Assembly (NCBI RefSeq): GCF_943193005.1
Contig: NZ_CALPCH010000008.1
Span: 46,227 to 110,226, forward strand
DNA: 64,000 nucleotides
Direction: 5' to 3'
Source of the DNA: Pumilibacter intestinalis
GTDB taxonomy: Bacteria > Bacillota > Clostridia > Christensenellales > Pumilibacteraceae
Below, one piece after another: positions 52,829 through 61,778 of this stretch. Within the stretch, counting starts at the first letter, position 1. Each line of letters opens with the position of its first letter. The position numbers and the translations under genes are program-made. The notes beneath the pieces are model-generated. The model did not search any database. It was not told where the DNA came from and was given only the letters and a program-made list of their open reading frames with translations.

Positions 52829-54891
52829 TTTTCGCAAAAAACATAGGCTTTTGCTTCGGAGTGCAAAACGCGGTAAACATAGCCGAAAAGGCGGGCAACG
52901 CCTACACGTACGGGCACATAATCCATAACGAGCACGTTATAGAGAAACTGCGCTCGGGCGGCATTACGGCAATTGAGGACTTAAGCGGATTAAAAGCGGG
53001 CGACACGCTTATACTCCGCAGTCACGGCGCACCCAAATCAGTATACGAACAGGCGGAAAAAGCAGGCGTAAAACTCATAGACGCAACTTGCCCGTTCGTA
53101 AAGAAAATACACGATATAGTGCGCGATATGTCGCAAAAAGGTTACCGTATAGTAATAGCGGGCAAAGCGTCGCACCCCGAAGTAATAGGCATAAGAGGGT
53201 GGTGCAAAGACAGCGTAGTTGTAGACGAAAAAAGCGATTTATCCGCCCTTACCGATTACGACAAGATATGCGTAGTGGCGCAAACAACATCGGACATTGA
53301 AAATTTTTCCGCTATTATAAAAAAAATTGTCAAACTGCCGTTAAAAACAGTTGAAATCTTTAACACAATTTGCTATACTACTATCAGGCGGCAAATCGAA
53401 GCCGAACGCTTGGCGGCGGTTTGTGACGCGATTGTGGTTATAGGAAGCAAAACCAGTTCCAATACGAACAAATTATTCGCTATCTGCGCGGCAGTGTGTG
53501 AGAATTGCTATCTTATCCAAAACGCTGCCGAATTACAAAATATCAATTTTAGTCCCTATGCCGCAATCGGAGTAACGGCAGGGGCGTCAACTCCGTCGGA
53601 GTTGATTATGGAGGTAAAGGAGTATATGAGTCAACAGTTTGAAGAGGTTCAGAACAAGGAATTTATCGAAGCGGTAGAAGAATCTCTTATGAGCTACAAA
53701 GAGGGCAAACGCGTGAAAGGCACTGTTATCGGCGCAGACGAGAAGGGCATTCACGTAAACATCGGCGGCAAGAAAGACGGTCTTGTTCCGAAAGACGAAG
53801 TTGTTATCGAGGGAGAATACAACCCCGCGGATTACGCCGAGGGCACCGAGATAGAAGCTATCATCATCAGTAAACAAGATACGGAAAGCGGCTGCGTACT
53901 CCTTTCCAAAAAGCGCGTAGACCAAATCAAAGAAGGCGACAAAATCGTTGAAACCATTCGCAACGGCGCGGTGTTCGAACTCGTTGCGGACAAAGTTACC
54001 AAAGGCGGATTGCTCGGAAAGCTCGGAACGTATACCGTGTTTATTCCCGCGTCGCAGATACGCGAAGGCTTCGTGAAAGACCTTAAGCAATACGTAGGCA
54101 AAAAGTTGCGCCTCACCGCTCTCGAAATAGAGGACGACGAGAAGCGTCATAAAATAGTAGCTTCGCAAAGAAAAGTTTTGGAAGAAGAAAGAAAGGAACG
54201 CGAAGATATATTCTGGGCGAACGTTCAACCCAACGTTATCGTACACGGCAAAGTTAAGCGCGTTACCAATTTCGGCGCGTTCGTATCGGTAGACGGTTTC
54301 GACTGCCTTGCGCACATAGTCGACCTTTCGTGGAACCACATCAAAAAAGTGGAAGACGTGCTTACCATAGGCGAAAGCTACGATTTCCTCGTGCTCGCCG
54401 TAGACCGCGAGAAAGGAAGAGTTTCGCTCGGTTACAAGCAGCTCCAACAGCATCCGTTCATTAAGTGCATAGAAGAGCACCCCGTCGGCAGCATATGTCA
54501 CGGAAAAGTTGTAAGCATAGTGCCTTTCGGCGCGTTCGTTGAGCTTGCCCCCGGAGTGGAAGGACTTGTGCACGTAAGCGAAGCGGCGCACACCTTTGTA
54601 AAGAACATAAACGAGGTTGTGAAAGTAGGCGACGAGGTAGACGTTATGATACTTGCCGTAGACGAAGCGGCTCGCAAAATAACGCTCAGCATAAAGGCCT
54701 GCTCGCCCGACGAAAACGCCGGCGAAGAAAAAGCTACCGGCGAAGCCAAAGAACCGCGTGCGGACAAAAAGCCCAAACGCGCAAAATCGGCAAAACCCGA
54801 AACCGAAGACGGCGGCAGTCAGTGGAACGAAGATATCGTAAACAATCCGTTCGCCGACCTTCTCAAAGACCTCGGCGAAGACAACAACTGA
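52819..54891 (+). CDS. ispH: Bifunctional HMB-PP reductase (IspH) / ribosomal protein S1 fusion
   Basis: 690 aa. Residues 1-~275 are IspH, last MEP step, with [4Fe-4S] ligands C12 (FCFGV), C91 (DATCPFV) and C185 (NTICYTT). After a short linker come four S1 domains at about 292-360, 374-455, 472-540 and 553-632, followed by a charged low-complexity tail. Such IspH-S1 fusions are known in Clostridia. The joint lies without stop or frameshift. It probably serves both isoprenoid synthesis and mRNA binding or translation. Strong terminator downstream. Confidence 0.95.
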   Translation: MQLIFAKNIGFCFGVQNAVNIAEKAGNAYTYGHIIHNEHVIEKLRSGGITAIEDLSGLKAGDTLILRSHGAPKSVYEQAEKAGVKLIDATCPFVKKIHDIVRDMSQKGYRIVIAGKASHPEVIGIRGWCKDSVVVDEKSDLSALTDYDKICVVAQTTSDIENFSAIIKKIVKLPLKTVEIFNTICYTTIRRQIEAERLAAVCDAIVVIGSKTSSNTNKLFAICAAVCENCYLIQNAAELQNINFSPYAAIGVTAGASTPSELIMEVKEYMSQQFEEVQNKEFIEAVEESLMSYKEGKRVKGTVIGADEKGIHVNIGGKKDGLVPKDEVVIEGEYNPADYAEGTEIEAIIISKQDTESGCVLLSKKRVDQIKEGDKIVETIRNGAVFELVADKVTKGGLLGKLGTYTVFIPASQIREGFVKDLKQYVGKKLRLTALEIEDDEKRHKIVASQRKVLEEERKEREDIFWANVQPNVIVHGKVKRVTNFGAFVSVDGFDCLAHIVDLSWNHIKKVEDVLTIGESYDFLVLAVDREKGRVSLGYKQLQQHPFIKCIEEHPVGSICHGKVVSIVPFGAFVELAPGVEGLVHVSEAAHTFVKNINEVVKVGDEVDVMILAVDEAARKITLSIKACSPDENAGEEKATGEAKEPRADKKPKRAKSAKPETEDGGSQWNEDIVNNPFADLLKDLGEDNN

Positions 54892-54909
54892 AAATAAACT
54901 TTAAGAATT

Positions 54910-54933
54910 GCGGCGTGTTATGCGCCGCTTTTT
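54910..54933 (+). terminator. Rho-independent terminator after ispH-S1
   Basis: GCGGCG / CGCCGC stem with a ~7-nt loop and a T-run at 54929-54933. Confidence 0.8.
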
Positions 54934-54945
54934 CTATTCAAATGT

Positions 54946-54974
54946 TTTACTTTTAGCCCCGAATATAGTATAAT
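54946..54974 (+). promoter_or_regulatory. Sigma-A promoter for the zinc-ribbon gene
   Basis: TTTACT (54946-54951), 17 nt, TATAAT (54969-54974). Confidence 0.55.
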
Positions 54975-55012
54975 GGTTGAGTAACCCACGATAAAGCGTT
55001 TGGAGGTACCGA

Positions 55013-56557
55013 TTGGAAAAATTCTATGCGATTTGCCCTTTCTGCAAAAAGAGTATTTTCGTAGAGGCGAATTCGGACGGCGAATACGTTTGTTCGGTAT
55101 GCGGACAAACGCTCGATACCGAATATTTGCGCAATAACGATTACGTAATAGACATAACCGCGGCGGACGAAGAGTATAACGCCGCTCAACAGTATTTCAT
55201 AAACGCCGATTTCAAAGAAGCGGAAACTCATTTTGCAAAAGTTTTAGGATATCACCGTAATCATTATCTTGCCGAATACTACCGTGCGCTTTGCGAAATT
55301 TACGAGAACGAGCAAAAAACGGATTTCGACGTTCCCAAACGCTTGGTTTCCGCTATAGTAAATTCGGTGGAAATGCTCGGCTTATGTCAGGCAAACATAC
55401 AGGCTCGAATAGATTTTTTGATATCGGTGCTAAATCAAGCCAACATAATCCTTTCGTCTTATTTCAACCGAATATACGATAATTACGAAAAAACCGAGAT
55501 GTGGGATATACTGCGCGACAAGTGCCTTTTAATAGCCTCGGCGGTAAAAGACGTGGCGAATATAGACAAAGAGCAACTCATGGTATTCGAACAGTCTATA
55601 GCGAAATCGCTCGTAAGTATTGCCGATATTGGCATATGCGCTTGCAGAAAGATAGTCGAAAGCCATTTGATAAACGAAAAGATACTCGATTTGCCTACCG
55701 ATTATCAGCACGAACGCGCAAAATCGTATTACGGGATTTTATTGTATTACGCGTCTTCGCTCGACCCGAGTTACGGCGCGAACGAATACAAGCCCGACTA
55801 CACGGCAAACTTACTGTTCAATCAAAACACCATAACCAAACTCAACCGCTACAATTCGGAAAACAAAGCCGCGCATAAAAAGTATTTGTCTACGCCGGGC
55901 GAAGCGCTCGAAGATTTTCGCAAGAGCGCGAAAACGGCAATAAAATTTTCGTATCACACCTGTTTCGGGAATTTATCGGCGCAACAGACCGACCAAGCGA
56001 GGATTGCGCTTATAAACGACTCCGTATCGTTTTGTTTCGAGCTTTTATCGCCGCGCATATATATCGACCGCGACAAAAAGATTGTCGTAGACGTATATTC
56101 GCATGCCGATTCGAAAGATATTGCCGTATTCGCGGACAAATTTCTAAACGAATTTTGCGAATACAATTCCAAACTCACAGCCGACTACGTAAATAAGTTT
56201 TATATGTCGCTCCACGAAAAGGCGAAATATCATTATACATCGGTTTACGCCGAATATAACAAGATAGTGGATAAGCTGAAAGACGCGCAAAATAGCGAAT
56301 ACCGCTATTACAAAAACTTTTTGCACAACATGATATACGCTTGCGCGCTTGCGCTTACCGATACTCTTTCGTTTGTTAGTCATCCTATTGGCGAGCGGCT
56401 CAAAACGCTCAAACTCGGCAAGCAAATCACCGACGAATTTCTTTTGCTAAACGACTACAAAGTGGAAGAACTGGAACAATCGGCGAAATATTCGGACGTG
56501 CTTGATATATTCAATGCGTTCGACAGGAGTATAGAGGAGCTGTCCGCAAGAAAGTAG
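55013..56557 (+). CDS. Uncharacterised protein with N-terminal zinc ribbon and helical repeats
   Basis: 514 aa, not recognised. Four Cys (C8, C11, C27, C30) in CPFC and CSVC form a likely zinc ribbon. Residues ~50-110 look like a TPR hairpin (ADEEYNAAQQYFINADFKEAETHFAKVLG), the rest is strongly helical without membrane segments. Start TTG preceded by GGAGGT. No enzyme motif visible. It has its own promoter and terminator-insulated upstream border; the role is unknown. Confidence 0.8.
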   Translation: MEKFYAICPFCKKSIFVEANSDGEYVCSVCGQTLDTEYLRNNDYVIDITAADEEYNAAQQYFINADFKEAETHFAKVLGYHRNHYLAEYYRALCEIYENEQKTDFDVPKRLVSAIVNSVEMLGLCQANIQARIDFLISVLNQANIILSSYFNRIYDNYEKTEMWDILRDKCLLIASAVKDVANIDKEQLMVFEQSIAKSLVSIADIGICACRKIVESHLINEKILDLPTDYQHERAKSYYGILLYYASSLDPSYGANEYKPDYTANLLFNQNTITKLNRYNSENKAAHKKYLSTPGEALEDFRKSAKTAIKFSYHTCFGNLSAQQTDQARIALINDSVSFCFELLSPRIYIDRDKKIVVDVYSHADSKDIAVFADKFLNEFCEYNSKLTADYVNKFYMSLHEKAKYHYTSVYAEYNKIVDKLKDAQNSEYRYYKNFLHNMIYACALALTDTLSFVSHPIGERLKTLKLGKQITDEFLLLNDYKVEELEQSAKYSDVLDIFNAFDRSIEELSARK

Positions 56558-56583
56558 TCGGCATATCGGTTTTCGAAAATTCA

Positions 56584-56589
56584 TATAAT
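56584..56589 (+). promoter_or_regulatory. -10-like element abutting the M19 dipeptidase start
   Basis: TATAAT five nt before ATG 56595, no recognisable -35 at 16-18 nt and no Shine-Dalgarno. Could give a leaderless mRNA; AT-rich gap sequence makes this tentative. Confidence 0.35.
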
Positions 56590-56594
56590 TATGT

Positions 56595-57407
56595 ATGATT
56601 TTCGATTTGCACAACGACTTGCCCACAGGCAAGCTATCAAATAAGGATAAAAGACTCGAATATGTAAACACATCCGACGACGTAATATACGCGTTTTGGA
56701 CCACCGAGCTGAGCGACGCGACAGGATTTATACGAAACGGCATAAACGAATTGTTTTCGGCAAATCAAGCGTTCGCCATAGAAGACCTCGGCTTTGCAAA
56801 CCGTTTGGACGTTGAAACAATATGCGATATAAAACCGTATTACTGCGGGCTTACGCACAACGGCGACAACGCTCTTGCCGGCGGTGCACTCGGACACGGT
56901 CGTTTGACGGTGTTCGGAAAAGCTACGGTGAATAGGCTGAACCGCGCCGCTATAGCGATAGACTCCGCGCATCTGAACCGAGAAAGTTTCTTCGACGTAG
57001 CGAACGCAGCCTACAGGCTGATAAACACCCACACGGGCTTAAATTCACTGTGCGAACACCCGCGCAACCTCACGGACGAACAGGTGAAACTCATACTTTC
57101 GCGCGGAGGGATAGTGGGGCTTACCGCGGTGCGCGATTTTATAGGCGGCAACAGCTCCGCGGACTACATTCGGCTCATAGACGGGTTCGTGCAAAAGTTC
57201 GGAATAGACGGAGCTTGCATAGGAACCGATTTTCACGGAACAGAGCCGCTCGAAAATTTACGCAATTACGACGATTTCGAGCAAATAGAATACGCGCTCG
57301 AAAACCTCGGATACGAGAGCGCGGACGTGCGCAAAATATTTTACGATAACGCAAACAACTATTTCAAATACAGGAGATACAATCCAAATGAAACACGACA
57401 CTTATGA
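56595..57407 (+). CDS. Membrane dipeptidase, peptidase M19 family
   Basis: 270 aa, shorter than the usual 310-400. Metal and active-site candidates: H6 and D8 (DLHNDLP), Glu in FAIEDLG, His in DSAHLNRESFFDV, His in NTHTGLN, and Asp in IGTDFHG. CEHPRNLTDEQ and GGIVGLTAV are family signatures. Likely a cytoplasmic dipeptidase in bacteria. Overlaps purB by 20 nt. Confidence 0.88.
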   Translation: MIFDLHNDLPTGKLSNKDKRLEYVNTSDDVIYAFWTTELSDATGFIRNGINELFSANQAFAIEDLGFANRLDVETICDIKPYYCGLTHNGDNALAGGALGHGRLTVFGKATVNRLNRAAIAIDSAHLNRESFFDVANAAYRLINTHTGLNSLCEHPRNLTDEQVKLILSRGGIVGLTAVRDFIGGNSSADYIRLIDGFVQKFGIDGACIGTDFHGTEPLENLRNYDDFEQIEYALENLGYESADVRKIFYDNANNYFKYRRYNPNETRHL

Positions 57408-58821
57408 AAATCCGCTTATTTCACGGTACGCCTCCAAAGAAATGTCCGAAATTTTTTCGGACGATAAAAAATTCGGACTTTGGCGCAGTTTGTGGATAGC
57501 TCTCGCGGAAAGCGAAAAAGAACTCGGTTTGCCAATAACTCAAAGGCAAATCGACGAAATGAAAAAATATCGCAACGATATAAATTACGAGGTTGCGCAA
57601 GCTCGCGAAAAAGAGGTGCGCCACGACGTTATGAGCCACGTGTTCGCGTTCGGAACTCAAGCTAAAGAAGCTATGCCAATAATCCATTTGGGCGCGACAA
57701 GCTGTTTCGTTACCGACAACGCCGAAATACTCATACTCAAAGAAGCTCTCGAACTTATAAAAGCAAAACTTGTTGCGGTAATGCAAAAACTCAAAAAGTT
57801 TGCGCTCGAATACAAAGATATGCCCGCGCTCGGATTTACGCACTTGCAACCGGCGCAACTCACGACGGTAGGCAAACGCGCCTCGCTGTGGCTTCAAGAT
57901 TTATTGATGGACTACGAAAACCTCGAGCACCTTTTGCGCACCGTTAAGCTCCGCGGAGTAAAGGGCACAACGGGAACGCAGGCGAGCTTTCTGAGTTTGT
58001 TCGAAGGCGACGGCGACAAGGTGGACAAGCTCGAAAAACTCGTTACCGAAAAAATGGGACTCGAAAAATCCTACGGAGTGACAGGGCAGACCTATCCTCG
58101 CAAATTCGATTACAACGTAACGGCAGTGCTCAGCATGATAGCTCAAAGCGCGTACAAATTTGCGGGCGACTTGAGAGTTTTGCAGAACATGAAAGAAATG
58201 GAAGAGCCGTTTGAAAAGTCACAAATAGGGTCGTCGGCTATGGCGTATAAGCGCAATCCCATGCGTAGCGAAAGAATGTGCGCACTCGCGCGTTTCGTTG
58301 TTTCTACGCCCGTTAACGAGGCCATGACGGCTTGTACTCAATGGTTTGAAAGAACACTCGACGACAGCGCAAACAAGCGTATAACACTCGCTCAAGCCTT
58401 TCTCGCGCTCGACGGAGTACTCAATCTTTACAACAACATTACCGAAAACATGGTTGTTTACGATAAAATCATACGCAAACACATCATGGCGGAACTTCCG
58501 TTTATGGCAACCGAGGAAATACTTATGGCGTGCGTAAAGGCAGGGGGCAACCGTCAGGAATTGCACGAAAAGATACGCGAGCACTCCATGGAGAGCGCGC
58601 GACTCGTAAAAACCGAAGGCAAGGAAAACGACCTCATAGACCGCATAAAAGCCGACGCCGCGTTCAAAGCGATACACGGCAAAATAGACGGCATTCTCGC
58701 TCCCGAAAACTTTACGGGAAGGGCGGCTCGTCAAACCGAAAAATTCATTGCCGAAGAAATCGACCCCGTACTCGAAGCGAACGAAAAGTATCTGAATATT
58801 TCGGCTCAAATAAACGTTTAG
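57388..58821 (+). CDS. purB: Adenylosuccinate lyase
   Basis: Cleaves SAICAR and adenylosuccinate in purine synthesis. 477 aa. HLGATSCFVTDNAE, TGTQASF and the signature loop SSAMAYKRNPMRSE (about 275-290) are diagnostic. AGGAG site inside the M19 gene. The stop overlaps the - strand ZIP stop by two to three nt. Confidence 0.95.
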   Translation: MKHDTYENPLISRYASKEMSEIFSDDKKFGLWRSLWIALAESEKELGLPITQRQIDEMKKYRNDINYEVAQAREKEVRHDVMSHVFAFGTQAKEAMPIIHLGATSCFVTDNAEILILKEALELIKAKLVAVMQKLKKFALEYKDMPALGFTHLQPAQLTTVGKRASLWLQDLLMDYENLEHLLRTVKLRGVKGTTGTQASFLSLFEGDGDKVDKLEKLVTEKMGLEKSYGVTGQTYPRKFDYNVTAVLSMIAQSAYKFAGDLRVLQNMKEMEEPFEKSQIGSSAMAYKRNPMRSERMCALARFVVSTPVNEAMTACTQWFERTLDDSANKRITLAQAFLALDGVLNLYNNITENMVVYDKIIRKHIMAELPFMATEEILMACVKAGGNRQELHEKIREHSMESARLVKTEGKENDLIDRIKADAAFKAIHGKIDGILAPENFTGRAARQTEKFIAEEIDPVLEANEKYLNISAQINV

Positions 58822-59612
58822 CCCAAAGCTACGTCCATAAGCATCATAACAATAAATCCCGCTATGCAACCTATGGCGGCAAGGTTTTTGTTTTCTCCCG
58901 CGGCTTCCGGAATGAGTTCGCTCGCAACCACGGCTATCATTGCGCCCGCCGAAAACGACAGGCAAAAGGGCAGGGCGGCATTTATGGCGGTGCACAGGAA
59001 ATAGCCTATCATAGCTGCTATAGGTTCTACAAGTCCGCTGAATTGTCCGCACAAAAAAGCTTTTCGGCGGCTCACGCCGTCGCGCCTGAGCGGCAACGCC
59101 ACCGACGCGCCTTCGGGAAAATTTTGCAGTCCTATGCCGAGCGCAAGTATCAGCGCACCCAAAACCGTACTGCCGGGAGTGCAAGCCGCAGCCGCGCCGA
59201 ACGCAACGCCTACGCTCATGCCCTCGGGAATATTGTGCAGAGTTATGGAAGCAACTAAAAGTATACTGCGTTTTTTGCTTTTGTTTTGTTCGTCGTTTTG
59301 CATGCGAACGGTTTTATCGAGCAGTTTGGCCGCTCCTATCACAAACAAACCGCCTGCCGCAAAGCCTACGCACGGAAACAGCCAGGGAAGATATCCGAGC
59401 TCCGTGCCCAAATCTATGGCGGGCGAAAGCAAAGACCAAAACGAAGCCGCTATCATTACACCAGCGGAAAAGCCCATAAGAGCGTTCATTACCCGCGCGT
59501 TTACCTTTTTGAAAAAGAACACGAGCGACGCGCCGAGCGCAGTGACAAGCCAACAAAAAACCGACGCTATCAGTGCTAACCAAACCGTCGGTATGTTTTC
59601 CAATAAATCCAT
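58818..59612 (-). CDS. ZIP family metal transporter
   Basis: 264 aa, the only clear - strand gene. About eight membrane segments. Conserved metal-binding HNIPEGMSVGVAFGAA in TM4 and QNFPEGASVALPL in TM5 are ZupT-like; a His-poor loop follows TM3. Likely imports zinc or other divalent metals. Convergent with purB, the stop codons overlapping. A GGAGAAACG ribosome site precedes ATG. Confidence 0.92.
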   Translation of the reverse strand: MDLLENIPTVWLALIASVFCWLVTALGASLVFFFKKVNARVMNALMGFSAGVMIAASFWSLLSPAIDLGTELGYLPWLFPCVGFAAGGLFVIGAAKLLDKTVRMQNDEQNKSKKRSILLVASITLHNIPEGMSVGVAFGAAAACTPGSTVLGALILALGIGLQNFPEGASVALPLRRDGVSRRKAFLCGQFSGLVEPIAAMIGYFLCTAINAALPFCLSFSAGAMIAVVASELIPEAAGENKNLAAIGCIAGFIVMMLMDVALG

Positions 59613-59643
59613 TTCGTTTCTCCGTTAGTAACCGATAAAAAGA

Positions 59644-59673
59644 CTTTTACGCCTTATTGCCAGTGTATGACAA
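59644..59673 (-). promoter_or_regulatory. Promoter-like sequence for the ZIP gene
   Basis: On the - strand TTGTCA (59673-59668), 18 nt, TAAAAG (59649-59644). The -10 is weak. Confidence 0.35.
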
Positions 59674-59717
59674 AATCCGCTCGAATGTTAATTATGCGTA
59701 AAATGCCTCGGATACTA

Positions 59718-59747
59718 TTGACACGAAATCGAATACCATGTTAAAAT
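59718..59747 (+). promoter_or_regulatory. Sigma-A promoter for the DUF1538 operon
   Basis: TTGACA (59718-59723), 18 nt, TAAAAT (59742-59747); a TTAAAA reading gives 17 nt. Divergent to the ZIP promoter. Confidence 0.7.
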
Positions 59748-59763
59748 AATATGCGGAGGTAAT

Positions 59764-61290
59764 ATGGCTAAAATTCTATTGTCTAAATTAAAAGAAGCAT
59801 TGTTGTCCGTATTACCGATAACGCTTATAGTTCTTATAATATCGTGCACTCCGCTCGTTAATCTAACGATAACCGAAATAGCGGTTTTTGCGGTGTCGGC
59901 GGTGTTTCTTATAGTGGGAATAGGTTTGTTCAATCTCGGGGCAGACCTTGCAATGACTCCCATGGGCGAGCACGTAGGCTCGGGTCTTACCAAATCCAAA
60001 AAATTGAAAATTTTGCTTTCGGTTTGTTTCGTTATGGGACTGCTCATTACCATAGCCGAACCCGATTTGTCGGTACTTGCAAAGCAGGTTGCCGAGGTTA
60101 TGAACGGAACTTTGCTCATTGTTACCGTGGGTTTGGGCGTGGGCTTATTTTTGCTTATCGCCGTACTTAAAATAGTTTTCCGCAAAAGTCTTTCGTCGCT
60201 TTTGATGTTCTTTTACATGATGCTTTTCGCTTTCTGCGCTATCATGATAGGAAGCGGCAAATTCGATTTCGTTCCGCTCGCTTTCGACTCTGGCGGCGTA
60301 ACCACAGGTCCTATCACCGTGCCGTTTATAATGGCTCTCGGCGTGGGCATTGCAAACACCATAGGCGGACGGGACGCGAGCGAAAACAGTTTCGGACTTA
60401 TCGCGCTGTGCTCTATAGGACCTATGATAGCGGTTATGGTGCTTTCGCTCACCACAAAAGGCGGGCTTACCTACGCTTTGCCCGACTATTCCATGGAGTC
60501 CAATTTCGGAATGAATTTCCTTTGGGTGGTGCTCGAAACCGTGAAAGAGGTGGCTATCGCGCTTGCGCTCATAGTTGCGTTTTTCCTTATTTTGCAATTC
60601 ACCGTTCTTAAACTGCCCAAACGCAAGCTGATGCAGATAGGCGTGGGAATAGCGTATACTCTCGTTGGTTTGGTGATTTTCCTTACCGCCGTTAAAGTGG
60701 GTTTCATGCCCGTAGGCTTTAAGCTCGGAAAAGAAATAGCCGAAACCAACAAAATATTCGTTATTGTTCTGAGTTTTGTTTTGGGCATGGTGGTTGTTTT
60801 GGCAGAACCCGCCGTGCACGTACTCAACAAACAGGTAGAAGAAATTACGGGCGGGGGAGTTACCAAACTGCAAATGTTGCTCGCGCTCTCCATAGGCGTG
60901 GGCATATCCATAGGGCTGTCGGTAATTCGTATCATATTCGGATTTTCCATACTTTACTATCTTATACCAGGATATCTGCTTTCGCTCGGGCTTTCGTTCT
61001 TCGTTCCCAAACTCTATACGGCTATAGCGTTCGACTCGGGCGGAGTTGCCAGCGGACCGCTCACGTCGAGCTTTATTTTACCGCTCGCAATAGGCGCGTG
61101 CGCAACTATCGCGGGCGAGGCAAGCGTATTGAGCCTTGCTTTCGGAGTTGTGGCAATGGTTGCCATGACCCCGCTTATAACAATTCAGGCACTCGGTTTC
61201 AAAGCCGTAACGTCGGCAAAGGTACGCCAAAGAATTACAATGAAGCGTATACTTTCCGCCGACGACGAACAAATCGTTTACTTTGAATAA
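59764..61290 (+). CDS. DUF1538 family membrane protein, duplicated
   Basis: 508 aa, about twelve or more membrane helices. It is an internal tandem duplication: the N-half has AEPDLSVLAKQVAEV (~100-114) and FDSGGVTTGPITVPFI (~178-193); the C-half has AEPAVHVLNKQVEEITGG (~345-362) and FDSGGVASGPLTSSFI (~422-437). Proteins of this family resemble secondary transporters or channels; substrate unknown. It heads an operon with two PII-like genes, so transport is likely gated by them. Good CGGAGG site. Confidence 0.88.
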   Translation: MAKILLSKLKEALLSVLPITLIVLIISCTPLVNLTITEIAVFAVSAVFLIVGIGLFNLGADLAMTPMGEHVGSGLTKSKKLKILLSVCFVMGLLITIAEPDLSVLAKQVAEVMNGTLLIVTVGLGVGLFLLIAVLKIVFRKSLSSLLMFFYMMLFAFCAIMIGSGKFDFVPLAFDSGGVTTGPITVPFIMALGVGIANTIGGRDASENSFGLIALCSIGPMIAVMVLSLTTKGGLTYALPDYSMESNFGMNFLWVVLETVKEVAIALALIVAFFLILQFTVLKLPKRKLMQIGVGIAYTLVGLVIFLTAVKVGFMPVGFKLGKEIAETNKIFVIVLSFVLGMVVVLAEPAVHVLNKQVEEITGGGVTKLQMLLALSIGVGISIGLSVIRIIFGFSILYYLIPGYLLSLGLSFFVPKLYTAIAFDSGGVASGPLTSSFILPLAIGACATIAGEASVLSLAFGVVAMVAMTPLITIQALGFKAVTSAKVRQRITMKRILSADDEQIVYFE

Positions 61291-61303
61291 CGGAGGGTAA
61301 GCC

Positions 61304-61777
61304 ATGACCGAAAAACGCGAAGAAAGAAAAGCCAAGCGCAAAGAGAAAGCCGCGGCGGTAAAAGAAAAAATAAAATCCGCCGTAGAAAAGCGCATTACAA
61401 AGCAAACAAACCCCAACGCCGTTACTCAAAACCGCCTTGAACTGCTTATAACGGTGGTGAGCAAGAGTAAAGCCGAATACTATCTCGATTTGATACAGTC
61501 GTTTGAAGTTAACATGCAGTTTTTGGCGCTCGCCCGAGGCACGGCAGACGAAAAGATGCGCAGTTATATAGGACTGACCGATTCCGACAAAGCGGTTATT
61601 TTCAGCGTTATTCAGGAAAAGAAAGTACCCGACGCAATGCACATGCTCGAAGACAAATTCGACACCATAAAAAACGGCAAAGGCATTGCGTTCACCGTGC
61701 CGTTCAGTAGCGTTATAGGTACTCTAATATACGGATTTTTAAGCAATAACCGTATGGCGGTAAAGGAGACGAAATAA
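61304..61777 (+). CDS. PII-like protein with basic N-terminal extension
   Basis: 157 aa. Residues 1-~40 are very Lys/Glu/Arg-rich; the rest is a GlnB-like ferredoxin fold: LELLITVVSKSKAEYYLDLIQ, then LTDSDKAVIFSVIQEKKVPDAMHMLED and GKGIAFTVPFSSVIG, the last matching the strand after the PII T-loop. The T-loop is short and the regulatory Tyr of GlnB is not seen. Lies 13 nt after the DUF1538 gene. Confidence 0.78.
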   Translation: MTEKREERKAKRKEKAAAVKEKIKSAVEKRITKQTNPNAVTQNRLELLITVVSKSKAEYYLDLIQSFEVNMQFLALARGTADEKMRSYIGLTDSDKAVIFSVIQEKKVPDAMHMLEDKFDTIKNGKGIAFTVPFSSVIGTLIYGFLSNNRMAVKETK

Positions 61778-61778
61778 A

